Shown: positions 1 to 13,889, counted from the first letter of the stretch. The stretch: 64,000 bases of DNA from Linnemannia elongata (GCA_036320915.1 JAXBDG010000021.1:248001-312000), one strand, 5' to 3'. The notes: generated by a model from the sequence alone, not told the origin. Numbers and translations: made by a program.

Positions 1-772
1 CTTGTGAAGCGATGCCAACTGGTACGATGGTGCGGATAATAGGGGCTGCAGTAACCATGGCACCTGCGGGTTCTGTCTCATCATAGGGGGAGAAACCAGT
101 GTCGGAATCATTTTCGGTGAGATCCACCGACAATCTCCGCTTCTTGCGATCGGCAGCAGCAAGCTCCATGCGGTTCATGAGCGAATCCTCTGGTGCGATA
201 CCGTTCCTCTTGTTGAGTTGGGCATCCAATTGATAGCAGACCTCCTTGAGATCCTTGTAGTTGTGGTTGCGGAGTTCGTACTTTGCTTGGAGCTCTGCGT
301 ATTCTCTCCGTGCCCGCTCTAGCTCTGATGTTGTGATGGAGAACTTATATTCCAGGTCGGTGTTGATGCGTTGCAGGTTCTCGATCTTTTGGCAGAGGAA
401 GCCGTTTTTTTGAATGAGTGTCGAAAGTTGGTTGGTCAGAGAGCCCTCGATTTCTGGATGTGATATTGTTCGAAAGCGATGGGGTAGAGAGACGAAGTAT
501 AGAGTGAGTGCTTACTCAACATTATAAACGCCAAGGCGCCAAGCGTTGCGCCATTTCGTTTCTGCTGGGAATAGACTTTGCAATTAAATACCTTTGAACT
601 GCCGGGAGTGTGCGTCCCAAAACCGGGAGAGCATAGTCTGTAGATCGGTAATGGATGTCACCTCCTGTGCCGTGTTGCCATTCATCTCGCGGCTGTCACG
701 CATATCGCCGCGAGAGTCACGCATATCGCTCCGGGAGTCTCGCATATCTCGCATATCTCGTGCTTCTTTCAT
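1..772 (-). CDS. Coiled-coil protein, 3' part outside window
   Basis: Two exons, 772-592 and 453-1, joined over a 138-bp intron (donor GTATTT, acceptor CAG); the frame closes as QFK-E-IEGSLTNQ. The visible 211 or so residues open with an Arg/Asp/Ser-rich degenerate repeat (MRDSR-type units, residues 4-28). A heptad-like coiled coil follows (roughly residues 60-140, rich in Leu, Glu, Lys and Gln), then a basic KKRRLS stretch that could be a nuclear localisation signal. I do not recognise the family. The start is the first ATG, at the head of the RD repeat. The gene runs off the window edge, so length and C-terminal domains are unknown. It is transcribed away from the long gene-free stretch that begins at 773. 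Confidence 0.7.
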
Positions 773-1573
773 GGTGGCGGTGTGTGTTGTAGTATGAACG
801 GTGTCGAGTGTGTTATAGTTGTAGGTGAAGGCGTTATTGTCGTGATGTTAGACGCCGTTGAGAGGGTAAACAAGTCTTTTTCCCGTGGAGATTTTCGATC
901 CTATTAGAGTAGAGGGAGATGGGGTCAATTTCCGGGTCTAGATCCAGGCTGTGTTTGGTTTTTGTTCCAAAAGCAAGTGGGAGACAGGGCTGGGCAAACA
1001 ATCCATGCAGAGTGGCCCGAACGACAACGCGCGCCTTTAGTACCAAAACACAAGTAAGAACGATAAAGAAAATCCGCAGCCCCTCTGTTCTCTATCTGTT
1101 TTTTTTTCTTGGTTCTTGAGGTTGTCGATGACGATGACCATGGTTTATCACAAATAAAGGGGAACGGATGGCTGGCATGTGCAAATTGATTGGTCAGGTG
1201 TTGCCCGCCTTGAGCTCCAGGTCGGCTCTTATTTATGTGTGTAGTGTATGTGTGCGTGAGTATTGTAAAGGCAACTTGCCCACTGCCAGGCCGGACCCAG
1301 CCCGAACCATACTGGTGCCCCAGTCGAAACTGAGAAACACAAGAGACAACCACTATCGCCACTACTGACCACAACAACAACAACAACAAAACAAATGGAG
1401 CCCGCCTCCCTTCCGTTCCCCCTCCCCCATGGAAAAAAAAGCCAAATAATTTTTTAAGCATAAGAAGAGCATGAGGTGTCTGTGTATATGTGTGAACAGG
1501 AGTGAGTGGGTGACCTGTCTGGAGACGGCGTGGGGCACAGTTCGAGTGGAGTGGTCATGCCCCCGTCATATCT

Positions 1574-1611
<38 letters not shown>

Positions 1612-2638
1612 TTTACTGGTGTAGTCGAGGTTGTTGTTGAGAGCAGGGGCACACACACAGACTAACATATTCATAAGCAAGGTGCGGCGGGATAGAGCGG
1701 GGGCAAAATAGACAGAGAGGGGTAGAGAGTCGAAACGTCCATACTAAATGTGGCAATGAACCACAACCCAGCCCCATTGCCACCATGTCGCCCGGGTCGA
1801 CTGATGGGCTGTGAGAGAAACGTGAGAACGACAGGAGGGAAAGAAGAAGGAGGGGGGAGGCAAGGAAGGGGGGAACCATATGGGGCTGAGACTAGGTTTC
1901 ATGGCGGGGTATACCATCGACTCACGCCCACGAGACAGCCAGGACAAAGATAAAGCGGATGGTGGTAGTATGCGGTTTGTGGAGTATGATGTGTGTTTGA
2001 GGATTTGCTGTGTTGCATATGTATGTGCGAGGAGAGAGGGGAGATATAGTACGACACGAGTACAAGAAAGAAAAATGAGAGTGAAGAGAGCAAGAAGGAC
2101 AAGAGGTGCAATTGATAGGAAGAAAGAATGAAGGAGTCTGTACCTGAGATATGTCTGGAGTTGATGAGAGTTGTTGGTTGTTGGTAGGGGAAGGTGCCTT
2201 GTGCGAGAGTGGAGGCCAGCGAGAGTTAGGAGTAGGGGTATAAGAGAGAGAGTGTGTGTGTGTGTGTCGAGGAGGAAAGGGTGCAAGTGAAAAATAAAAG
2301 GGAACCGAAGAGGAAGGGGCAAGAGGAGAATAGGAAGGAGGGGAGTGAGTAGAACGAAAGAAGATTGTGGAAAGTGACGAAGTAGAAAGAAAAGAAGGGG
2401 ATGGTCCGTGGCAAAGTGAGTAAGTGAGTGAGTCGGACTAATTAGAGAATGGAGGGAGTGGAAGGTGGATGGGAGAGTGTTGGAGAAGGGAATGAGAAAA
2501 GAGAAGACAGAAAAAGAAGAAAGAAAGAAAGAAAGGAAAAGAGGGGAATGGAGGAAAAGAGAAAGGAAAGGGAAGAAAAACGATGGAGAGTGAAAAAGTG
2601 GCGGGTGAAGGATATGGTACGATATGGCGCGGTGAGAA

Positions 2639-2679
<41 letters not shown>

Positions 2680-3048
2680 TAAAAAAAAGATGGGAACCCA
2701 GGTCGGGTGCCGGAAGGGAGAGTAAGGAGGGTCAAAAACTACAGTAGACAATATCAAAAAGCCAAAATAAAAAAAAAATACAAAAAATTCCATTCAATCA
2801 ACATTTCGTTTGAATATAAATATTAGATATAGACTCATTTGAAATAAGAATGGATGGTTGTTAAGACAGACCAAGGCTATGGCTTTATTCTTTTTTCTCT
2901 TCTTTTCTTCTTTCTTCTTGAGTAACTGCTCTCTATTTTTTCACTTGTTTCTTTCTTTTCATTCATTCATTCTCTCGCTTGTGTCACTCAATGGCAATGG
3001 GACCATGACCATGGAGCAAGAGGCGAATGATTGTTGGAGTGTGAGCTC

Positions 3049-3084
<36 letters not shown>

Positions 3085-6000
3085 CGACATATCCGAACAA
3101 GGCATCAAAAAGCAAATGCACAAAAGGCAAAGCATAAAATACAACCAACAACAACAAACATCCAGATCCATCCATTCTCTCCTATCCAGTCAGGCAAACA
3201 AAGCAGCCAAGCGAGAGCACAAATCAGCAAGAGGAGAAAAGAAATGACAATGACAATAGCGATTTGAGCATCACCATTATTCAACAAAAAAAAAAGAAAG
3301 AAGAACAGGGGGAACAGGGGACAAAGGAAGAAGGAAGGAGGGTGGGTCAAGCATGTTGTCCTCGTTAGTACCATCTGGCTCATCACATTGGGAGGGCATA
3401 GCATGGCATAGTACGGGATAAAATAGGGGCTTCCATCCTGGCTTGTAAAGAAAAAAAGAAAAAATGGGACACGGCAAAAAAAAAACCACCTCTATGCTTA
3501 CACATCTATAGCCTTTCCCCCGTTTCCCATATTCTCTCCTCCATTTCATATTCATTCTCCTATGCATTTTTTTTTGTTCCATGCTCCATGCAATAGGGCA
3601 TGGTCCACCGCGATCCAGGCTGACACGCAGACAAAGGAGCTAGACAAAGGACGAGAAACAGGCGCCCTTCTCCGCCATCGTCCATCAATCTCTCTCCCTC
3701 CCCTTCCTTACTTTTCTTTTTCTTCCTTCGTGTTGTTCCTCCCCTTTTCCTTCCCTCTTCCCCTTACCCTGTTTTGCCCACATTACTCACCACCCACCAT
3801 CAGCCATAGCAGGGGTTTGGTCTGTCCGCCTAGGGGTCAAGAGAGGAATGATAATGAACCTTTTCCCCCCCTTACTCTCCTCCCGTGTCGTATGCACTGT
3901 CAATCCATCCGATCCCTCTCACTTCTACTGCCTTTGCACAACTCACACAATGAACAACAAAAAGCCAACAAGAAGCAAAAAGCTTTGTATGACCAGGTGC
4001 CGAGCACTCTAGCTCCAAAGCGACTAATGCAATCAAGTCACCCTGCCTGTCTTTCTGTCACATCATTGAAGATCAAACCCCCATTGTTTTATGTTGTTTT
4101 GAATAGAATTTGGAGGCAAAGGCGTTTTGTTTATTTTGAGTGACAACAAAAACAGGGGGTTGGAGGGTGTTGGAGGAGGAGTAGAAAACACGGAAACGCT
4201 CCGTTTTGCTGAGCTGGCTAACTAGGTTGGTTTGGTTAGTTGGTTGGTTGGTTGGTTGGCTGGGTCGGAAGGATGGATGGCGCGGGCTGGGCTGACTGAC
4301 TGACGGCGAGGTGTCTGTGTCCGCAATGAAAGGCGCGAAGGGGGTCTGTCGGTCTGGTCGGTAGGTCGACCACGAGCCCAAAGCAACAAACAACACAACA
4401 TCAAAAAAAACAAACAACAACGACATGCGCAGATACGAGAGAAGGGGGAGGCGTGACGGAAAACACAAAAAAAAAAAAAAAAAAAAAGATGGAGACGTGG
4501 GATGTGGGCGGGGTACGTGAGGGAGGTGATGATGATGGGGTTCATTCAGAGAGTTAATCGATGAACTGGAGGCTGTTTGACTGTCTCTTCTATTGATGTC
4601 AACAAACCAGACGACGACTATGATGGTCCGGCCCTTTGCTCTCGTTCCTTCTCTGACAGCCTTCTTTCGCATCCTCTTCCCCTGCCTGGGGAAGAGGGAA
4701 GGAAGAAAAAAAGGGAGCGGTAGGGTAGGGTAGAGTAGAGTACCTGGTTCGTTGTCCGTGTCCGTGTCCGTCGACCTACTTCTCGTCCAAATAAACAACA
4801 ATAGATAAAAACAATAACAGGCATTAGGTCATGGCGATTGCCCATACAGATGCCCTGACCACGCCCCTACCACCCTCTTTTTTTTTCTTTCACTTCATTT
4901 GTTGTTGCCAATGGTAGGGGTGAGGGCGCCTTGCATGTTCCAATGGCGCGATCGATTTGTTTATGGATTTTGTTTCGTTATCGTCGTTGGTTCTTGGTTG
5001 TTTGTTTTGTTGGTGTTGTTAGGCGAGCAGCCTTTTAGTCCAGATCCCGACTAAATGTGGATTGTTTGTCAGCAGCTTATAAGCCGCAAAGCCAAGCTCT
5101 CTTGTTCGCCGAAGATAGAAGATCCAGATGCGGGGGCCAGGTGGTCCAACATAAAAAAAACGAGATGGACCGACCCAAACCAGCACGGAGATTTTTTTAT
5201 GTATCTTTGAGTCAAAAATACAGAGCACTCAAAAGAGATGGAGGGATGAGGCGGGTTACGGAAGGGGAACCCGGTTTTATTTGGGACAGTGGAAGGAGTG
5301 GGGGGGGGCCCAGACGAGGCCTATTCCGGTTCCCCCTCTTTCTGTTTTACCGTTTCCATTTTAACCTACTCCAGGGGTAAACAACCCACTGGGTAGTTTG
5401 AAAAACAACATCAAGGGAGGGGAAGAAAGGTACAAGAAAGCCCATACGTTTTTTTTTCCTTGACCCTTGTTCGGTTCCCCCTACTTTGGATGGTGGTTGA
5501 TTTTTTGGGTTCTAGCCCTCTTGGTTACATGAGGCACACGGAAACCAGACTGAGCAAATGGATTGTGAGTGTGCGTGAGAGACAGAGAGAGCTTGCGCGG
5601 GTAAGATTATGGCTAGTGGTTTTTTTTTGGTGAAGCCCACTATTATGGCTTTTTGATCCAGCCCAGAACACATATCCGTAAAACAAAAGGCCAGGGGGGT
5701 AGCCAACAGAGAGAGAGAAAGGGATCCATAGCTAAGGTCATATGGTTGTTCTTTTTTTTCTGTTTCTTCTTTGTGTGTCGGAGGATTGGTGTCACTGGAG
5801 TTCCCTTCATGTTTGGCGTAACAAAACCCTCCATTCTTTTATTTAGTCGTCGTTTGAATCGAAATAGCACTTAGAGCACGTTGTTGGCTCTGTGCGCCCA
5901 AAGCCCCCCAAAAAATCAGCGATGGTCTAGCCAGCCAGCCAGCTCAACCAGCAATAACTAACGGAGCGAACGAACCAACCAGTCCACAAAGAGTGCGGAG

Positions 6001-7646
6001 CAAAGGGAAAGGACCAAAGGAGCAAAAAAACAAAAAGAGAGCCGGCCGGCAATTAGCAAAACCAAACAACACACAACAACTACGTCAACAAACTACCTTT
6101 ATCCCCCGATCATGGATGCGTCGATGGTGGGATGGATGGCTGTCGACTCTTTTGGTTGTTCAGGCTATTATTAAGAGCCTATCCCTTCCGTTCCTTTGCC
6201 CTATTCTCCTGTTTTTGATTTCTACTCGAAGCCAAGAAGCCGATCGACTGTGGACCAGATGACGTTCTCAGTCGAATGGTCGCCCTGTTCTGGATCTCGC
6301 ATCGCAACAAAAGACAGGAACTGCGCTTATTGCGCTACGCTACGCTAGTCCTTCCATTCGAAAGGTCGATCGAAAACTGAGCAAATGGACAACGGTACCT
6401 CTCATAGAAATGCAGCGACGGCAACGGAGGAAGGAGCCGCAGGCGGGCGGCGCATTTTGCATTTAGTTCATGTACCAAAACAAGGAAAAATAAGAAAGTG
6501 GAGAAATGCTTGGAGAGACTCTGTGTCTGTGTATGTGTCTGTCTGTGTGTGTGTGTGTGTGAGTAAGTGAGAGCGCATCCTTTTTTGTTTTCATTGAGAG
6601 CGAAAGTGTAGTATCGAGGGAAAGGGAAGTGATGGGTAAGAGGAAAGGGAGGTGGACAAGGTGGAGATGGAGGCGCGAGCCCAAGAGAGCACTTTGCGTT
6701 TTTTCACCAGAGGGATCTTTTCCTCCGAGGAGTTTTTTTTTCTCAACGGTAAGGTAGCAACACTACATGATACATGTACTCAAATAAACCTAGGGAAGGA
6801 CAGGGAGAGGGGAAAGTAATTGAGAAAAGGGATCAAAGGAAGGACGCCAATTCATCTATCTCGTTCGATAGGTCTAACCTGACTAGCTCTTGAGTCTCAT
6901 ATCCAAGCCAACAAGCTAGGTACAGAGGGAGACTGAGGTCTGGGCGTCATGTTATTTGGCGTCCTTCCTTCCTTCCCGCGCTTATCATTTCATTTCGCAT
7001 TGCTTGGTCGCTCATTTCTCTTCACCTTCTTGTTATTAGATTCCTGGAAGACCCCTTTATTCGTTTTCGATCTATTTAGTTTCCCGTCGGTTCCCAAGGG
7101 TCATTTCTTTTCATTGGCGCATGATTATTATTATTTTTTGGTTGGCTGGGATCTGGGAAAAAAAATCCAAGAAGGGAAAGGGTGGTTGGGACACCAAGAA
7201 AGGGTCGTGTTTTTATTTTGCATGAATCATCCACGCATGGTGAGGAGAGAGGGGGGAAGCAAAAAAAACCGGTCTGTCACCAACCAGTCCCAGATTTGTT
7301 GTTAGCCTGGTGCTTGTCGAGCTGGCAAGTATTTTGTTGTATTTTCCTGCCGGAAGATGTCCGAGGAGGAGGACTAAGAGGGTGGTTTAGCATAGAGGTA
7401 TCACTGTGTGCGATCAGGAAAGCAGAGGATGGATAACTAGTGAGTCTCTCAAAGACACGTTAACTTTGAAAAGACGCAACGGTTGTGCTAAGTGAAAGGT
7501 GTGCCTGAGAAAAAAGAAGTGACGTCACGCGAAACCAAAACAACTGAGAGATCGACTGAAGTTCTACCATCACTCACAAAAAAAATAACTCGCTCCTCGC
7601 ACAACCTTCATGCCCCCACTCCCCCAGCAACATCTACTCAACAATC
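773..7646. other. 6.9-kb gene-free, low-complexity stretch
   Basis: I find no open frame with family resemblance and no convincing spliced gene. The stretch holds long homopolymers (T run about 1577-1608, A run about 2641-2677, A run about 4469-4487), a CT microsatellite (about 3053-3081), a GGTT repeat (about 4223-4262) and a GT repeat (about 6542-6561). A strongly purine-rich block on the plus strand (about 1800-2620) is pyrimidine-rich for a transcript moving left, which suits a promoter or leader of the coiled-coil gene. The part next to 7646 (about 7560-7646) is the CA/CT-rich leader of the deubiquitinase gene. Non-coding RNAs cannot be excluded by eye. Confidence 0.6.
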
Positions 7647-10600
7647 ATGCCACCTAAAAAAGCCACATCCGGCGGTTCCAAGCCGGCCAAAAAGCAAAAA
7701 CTCAACGACAGCTCATCCTTCGACACCACCGATAGAGTTCTGAGCAAGGAGGAAGAAGAAGAGATGAGCTCGGCACTGATTGCTCAACTTTTGGCACAAG
7801 AAGGCGGAGGGGACGGAAACGGTTACTACGCAGAGTACAACAACGATGTTCACTATGGTGGATTCGGCGGTGGAGGTGGGGGACGTGGAGGCGATAGCGA
7901 CTATTCAGACGAGGATGAGGATTATCGACATGATTATAACTATAAGCCAAAGTCCAAGTCCAAGCGAGCTGGTAGGTTGAAGCGAGGGCTGGGTTGAAAA
8001 GGAACATAAAGTTTCATTTTTCCTATACAACCCACATCTTCATTTATTTCTCCCTTCGATACTCCCGCCCATCTGCACTTGAGTGAAGCAATGTATTAAC
8101 AAAAACTACGCGTCGTTGTTTGTACTGAACGGTCGATGATCATAGCCGGCAGGAAAAAGGCAAAGCCTGCGCCTGCGCCTGTTGCCAAGCCAACCCCTAA
8201 ACCTGCTGCAAAGTCAACACCAAAGTCCGCCACATCTTCGGCAGCAGCAACAGCCGCCACAACTACCGCCACAGCAACGACGACTACAACATCAGAGACT
8301 ACGACCATCATCACAGCGTCTAATGCAACAGAGACTGTAGCCGTTGTTACCTCCGGGGAAGCAGCAGCAGCAGCATCATCCACCGATGCAGGAGATGAAA
8401 CTGCAACAGTGGCCAAGGTGGAGACGACGCCAGCACCGGTAGTAGCCAAAGTCAAGCCCGTCAAGGAGGCGCCTGTGGGTTACAACACTGGAGTTTATAG
8501 CGAAACGGAGGAGAAGGCTTTTGTTGAGGCGCTCGATATCTTTGGCCGCAACTGGCGTAGTGTAAGCACACCTTTCTTGTCATTTTCAGTTGACATATTC
8601 AAACTATGTGCGATCTATTCATCACTCACTCATTTGAGATGCCATTACATAATAGGTCGAACAACATGTTGCGACACGCGATGCCAATTCGATCAGGAGT
8701 CACGCCCAAAAACACTTTATCAAGTTATTCAGGGACAACATACCCTTGCCAGCCAAAGTGTTGGAATCAGGACCTGGATACACTCTCTCTGGAAACGACC
8801 TCAACCCTTACTCTTCGGCAGCACGGCCTTATCTTTCACAGAGAGTGCTGGACGATCCTTCTTTGCTCCCGGCCCAGGGCGGCACCATTTTCACACCGGA
8901 TTCAACGGCGGCTATCAAGGCTGAGAAGGCGCAGGCTAAGGAGAAGAAGGCCGTCGAGGCTTCGGAGGCAAAGGAGTCGAGGGATGTGAAGGAGGCTGTT
9001 AAAGAGTTGAAAGAGCTTAAAATGTAGGTGGAATCATTAATTTGTGTTGTCATTATTCTTTATTTTTGACGCCACCAAAAAGAAATTTGCTAACTCCTAT
9101 ATTCATGAACCTAATTAGTCGTAAAACTCCCAAGGTCCACAAGGAGTCCTCCCGCGCCAGAGTTGACACCTCTTCAGATGAACCAGTCTACACCGGAAGA
9201 ACAGACTACTCCAAGGCCCGCCTTCGCAGTGCCCGAGACCGCTCCTCAATCCACTACCGCCAGATGGCCAGCGACCTGGATCCCCTGACGATGGTCAAGT
9301 GTGAGCCCTTTTGTGGACAACCCAACTCGGGTGTGGTCGGCTGTCAACCCTTTGGAATCAAGGTCCAGTCGAATGTTCTTTTGGGAATGGACTTCCATGC
9401 TCACTTGATGACCTCTGAAATTATTGGATTTCTTGCTGGTGAATGGACCCCCGCGACGAGAACGATTCATGTCAAGGCGATTTTCCCCTGCCGATCGTTG
9501 CCGACGGAACATAACCATGTCAATGTGGAGATGGACCCGACATCAGAGTTTGAGGTCCGGCAGGAGATTGAGAAGCGAAACATGCGGATTGTGGGGTGGT
9601 ATCATTCGCATCCGACGTTTACACCTGATCCTTCGTTGGTCGATATTGAGAACCAGACCAGTTATCAGAGTCTCTTCAAGGATGAGGCCATGAACGAGGA
9701 GCCCTTTGTTGGCGCCATCGTCGGTACGTCTTCACCCTGTGCTGGTTGACTCTGCTATAGGTGCTTGTACTTGTTGTTCCATTATAACTAATACCTTGTG
9801 TCCTTGGTGTGGCAAATAGGTCCTTATGATGAGAGGTTGCCTGGGCTGTCGTCTGTTATTAACTGGTTCTATATCAGCCAGTCACCTCAAGAGCGTGGGC
9901 ACCCTAAACGACTTGTCTACGACCTGATCGAAGACCAAAGTCTCCCTGAGGAAGAGTCCTCCCTCTGGGTAAGTCCTCTCAATATACTATAATCGAGCGC
10001 ACAGAGATAGAGCACGCATCGCACTGGCATGCTAACACGGCACGTTTCTTAAATTTGGCGTTTTCTTTGGGCGAAATAGGTCAAGCTGTTTGACGAGTAT
10101 AGAGATTCACCAGAACGGACAAACTTCAAGGAGCAGTGGCGTCAGGAAGAAAATGAGACTAAGCTTCAGAAGATGTTGGTGTCTTTAGGTCGTCGTATGC
10201 CGTGGCTCAGGAACAGTCTCTTGAAGAGCCAGGAGCAAGAACAAGAGCTGGAGAAGGAGCAGGATGGTGCTGCTATTTGTTCTATCGAGGACGGGGAGAA
10301 CGCGACTGAGCCAGTTGCTGAAACTCCTGCAGTTGCTGTTGTTGCTGATGGAGGCGAGGCTGCAATGACGGATCCTGAGATCTTGCCCACTGCAGTGCCC
10401 GTTGAGGATGAGAAGACACTAGTGGAGGAAGAGGATGCGACTGTGTTGGCAGCAATTGAGGCACAGGTTTTGGCGACACCAAGTTCGACTGAGAGCAGCA
10501 GTGAGTCCATGGAAGGTGTCGAGTCCACCGTTGTTCCTCAGGTTAAGAGTGAGAAGGCCGGCGAGAAGATTGAGAGTGAGGATGTTGAAGTTGAGTCTGA

Positions 10601-10955
10601 ACCTGAGGCTAAGGCTGATGAAGCCAAGGCTGAGTCTATGCCTGAGTCTGATGACAAGGATAAGGATGTGTCATTGGATGTGAGAGAGACGGATGGTCTT
10701 GAGGCCCAAAGCAAGGGCCAGGGCCAAGGTATGGAGCGCAGTCTCAGCAACGTGTCCTCTGCCTCTGCAGTATCCGCATCTTCGGTGTTATCGGCATCAT
10801 CCTCGTTGTCGTCTTCCTCGGCGACGTCGTCGTCTCATCAGAGTCAGGGCAGTAGCAAGGCCTGGGCGGCAGCGACCTTCGGCGGTCTGATCAAGGATCC
10901 ATTCCTGGCGCTTGTTGAGCAGGAGTTGTCGGGGTGGGAGTCTGTTGTTGGGTAA
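7647..10955 (+). CDS. MYSM1-like SANT + JAMM (MPN+) deubiquitinase
   Basis: Six exons: 7647-7971, 8146-8561, 8656-9023, 9119-9723, 9820-9968, 10080-10955; 912 residues. After an acidic, Gly-rich and then Ala/Thr-rich N-terminus comes a SANT/Myb domain (about 225-275, YSETEEKAFVEAL, then RSHAQKHFIKLF). An MPN domain follows from about 447 with an intact JAMM zinc site: Glu470, His532, His534, Ser542 and Asp545 in HSHPTFTPDPSLVD. In animals this pairing marks MYSM1, a metalloprotease that removes ubiquitin from histone H2A; the same chromatin role is inferred here. I see no SWIRM domain between SANT and MPN, unlike human MYSM1. The tail after about 650 is acidic low-complexity sequence ending in a Ser-rich block. 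Start is the first ATG, MPPKKATS, after a CA-rich leader. Confidence 0.88.
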
Positions 10956-11117
10956 AGCGAACACACATGCACACCACACTCGACGCAAAAGCACAAAAAC
11001 ACCAGCACAAAACGTGCATTTGTAGGTCCCTTTGTGTGTGTTCCTTGCTCATAGCTATTTATTTGTTTCCATTCATTTTTCGTCTGTACATAGTCATAGG
11101 GTTTTCAAATCAAAATG

Positions 11118-11151
<34 letters not shown>

Positions 11152-12903
11152 ATCCTTTGCGCAACATATGGGAGGATTAGTTTGTGAGCAGCAAAAGTAG
11201 TTGTGGGATGATTCTTGAGTTTTTCGAGCAGAAAACGCAGCAGCAAAGAAGAACGTCGGTGATACGAGATTGGTAACGTTCAATGCACTAAAAAAAAAAG
11301 CCGGCCGAGCCGTTCCGTCAATCAATAACAACAAAAAGGTGGAATGCTGGTAATGGACGAAGAAGAGGAAGAAGAGGAGGACAAGAAGAGCGCGACAAAG
11401 AAGAAAAAGAGGACAACATTTGATGGTTTTGACGAACAAAGACAAAAACAAATGCACTAAGCAATGCAAGTATAAGAGCACATGCTAGATGGATTCTTTC
11501 AAAGTTCGCGTTCAATGAAGTGAACCCCCCGAGAATGAAAAAAAAGAGGTGACGGAGCGGCAAGAATTGAATACTATCTCGCTGGTTGGAGTTCCATTGG
11601 GTTTGATCGATTTATGTGAAGGAAGATTGTAGCGTGGGTCGAGTGTGGGGATGGGCGTTGAGTTGGGCGCCCTATTTTGTTTCTTCTTGCCGCAAGTGAA
11701 GAGAGAGAGAGAGAGTGGGATAAAGGATGAGCACTCCACATTCCCTATCAAAACAGAGTGAGCAAAAATGAAAAAAAAAGAGATGGACACAGCATTGGGT
11801 CTTAAAACCCAATTTTGATGGTAGTACAAGGAAGCGATGAGGGAGACGAAGGAATGGGTAAATCATTAGTGAGGCGCCGTGGTTGTCGCTCAAAGGCAAG
11901 AGTCGGTGTAGATTGCTGCGAAACAGGAGGGTGATACCAGCCAGGTGATCAGATACTGGGGCCAATCTGGCGACTCATCTGTGGTAGTAATATTTTCAGT
12001 TGAGAAACTGGTGGATCGATTGTCAAAGGAAATGAACCAGGAAAACGTGCTTAATGCGCCAACCGAATGTGCGCACGGTGGCCAGCTCAAGTTGAATGAA
12101 TGAGCTGAATTGTTGAAGAGGATATTGTTGGCGCAACAGAAACAAAAGGAGAGCAAACACAAATGCGGCTGCTAAAGTGAACTTTGTTGACGGTGGCTGC
12201 TTCTCGACACATGCACATCGTGTATTTGCTTGTCCTTGGGCCAACGTTCTGGTAGAAGGAGCCAAGTTACTTACTGCCTTTGGTGTGTCTCAATCAATGC
12301 ACAATTGTCTTTTATGCCCTGAAATGAACATGAGCAGTAGGATGATAGATGATGGGCTATGCGCTCTGTCCTTCCATTGCATGTGTTTGCTTTAGACAGA
12401 AGGAAGAGGGGTACTCAATTGAAGAGATAAAGGACACATTTCCCTTCTTCTTGTTCTCTTCTTCCTCTTCTCGATTCTCTTCTTCTTCCTCTTCTTCAAC
12501 TTCGCATTGATCCATTGTTCAAGACTCGGCGTTACTTCCCTATCTTCGTTTTTCATTACGGCTGATCTGATTCCCCCACAGCCGCGACCGTTTTTATTTC
12601 CCTTACAGTCCACCAGCTTTTCTGATTCTTTTCGTGTCCCTCCATTTTTATTCACTCCTTTATCTCTTCTGCTTTCTCTTTCGTTTCCTTTTCCCTTCTT
12701 TTCAACTCTTTTCCCTTAATCCTTTTCTTCACTTACAGGATAGCTCCTACTCACTCCCTCTCTCCCTTCGTCTCCTTATTCCTCACCTTTTCACTTTCAT
12801 ACTCTCACGTTCAACTCTCCTTTGTTTGGTCACCCTTATTTCGTCTCATTCTTCGCACTCTCATTCCCTCAACGCACCAACTGATTCACACCAACACTAC
12901 ACA
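10956..12903. other. Intergenic; CT-rich promoter of the TPR gene
   Basis: No gene seen. There is a 30-bp T run near 11120-11149 and a less repetitive patch (about 11850-12370) without a recognisable frame. From about 12430 to 12890 the plus strand becomes strongly pyrimidine-rich (TTCC, CTCTT and TTTCTC runs) up to the ACACAATG start at 12904. This fits a fungal CT-rich core promoter and 5' leader. Confidence 0.5.
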
Positions 12904-13684
12904 ATGGCACTGACAGCAAAGGCTCAAGTCATCGAGCGAGACTTTCAACTCGCCAGAGCAAAGGCAAACTACCCTACCTTCTCTGAATTCGCACGTCGCT
13001 ATGTCAAACACAACAAGGACGGCATCGGTAAGTCCTCTATGAAAGACTGAGAGAGCAATGTAAGAGGAGGAATCAAGAGTAAAAGGCTGTGACACTGACT
13101 AGTAGCAGGAAAAGGATCAGCTATAACATTAGGCGGACGATGGATTCAGGACCAAGTCGACGTCGTTCATGGGAAGCACCGACAGGAGAGGCAACTGCGA
13201 TTGAGAAGACCAATGAGGGTGGGAATAAAAATAAGAATGTTCGAAAGGCTCATCAGGGTTGTGGAGGGAATGCTGGAGCACTCTCAGTTCTACCTTGAAC
13301 AGCAACGACGTACATTCATTAAAGAAAAAAATGACGGACGGACAAGTGTTTTGTCGGAACCCTGCGTGCTACGGACAAGGGCTCTCTATTCACCTCAATG
13401 AAGAAGCAACCCTAAACGTTTACTTTTGTCGCAAACTCACAACCCTAACCCATCTTTTTTCTACGATACAATAGTGCTTGCGAATACGGCCATGCTGGAA
13501 CTGGCGGTAGGAGAGGCAGAGATTGCTATTCGCAGGGCTCAGCAGTGGACATACATGGTATCATTGGATGATACCCCAGACAACGTTGCTTCAAGTCCGC
13601 CCATCCGGCAAGAGTCGATCCAGGAGGCTGTCGAAAAGCTTGAACGGGTCTTGTCCAAAGGCCCTGAGGAGCATCAGGAGGTAT

Positions 13685-13736
<52 letters not shown>

Positions 13737-13857
13737 GACAAGCGAAAATGTTGCCCAACAAAGTTAGCTATCTTGACGGCGGCATGTCTCCCTCGTGTCG
13801 AAACGACTGACCCTGAAACTGTCATGAACTGACATGATGAACTGACGTCCAATTACC

Positions 13858-13889
<32 letters not shown>

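Noticed and set aside
1744..2793. Long minus-strand open frame rich in Phe, Ser, Leu, Pro
   Set aside because: It translates a pyrimidine-rich tract including a 37-base homopolymer; no domain, and composition explains the lack of stops.
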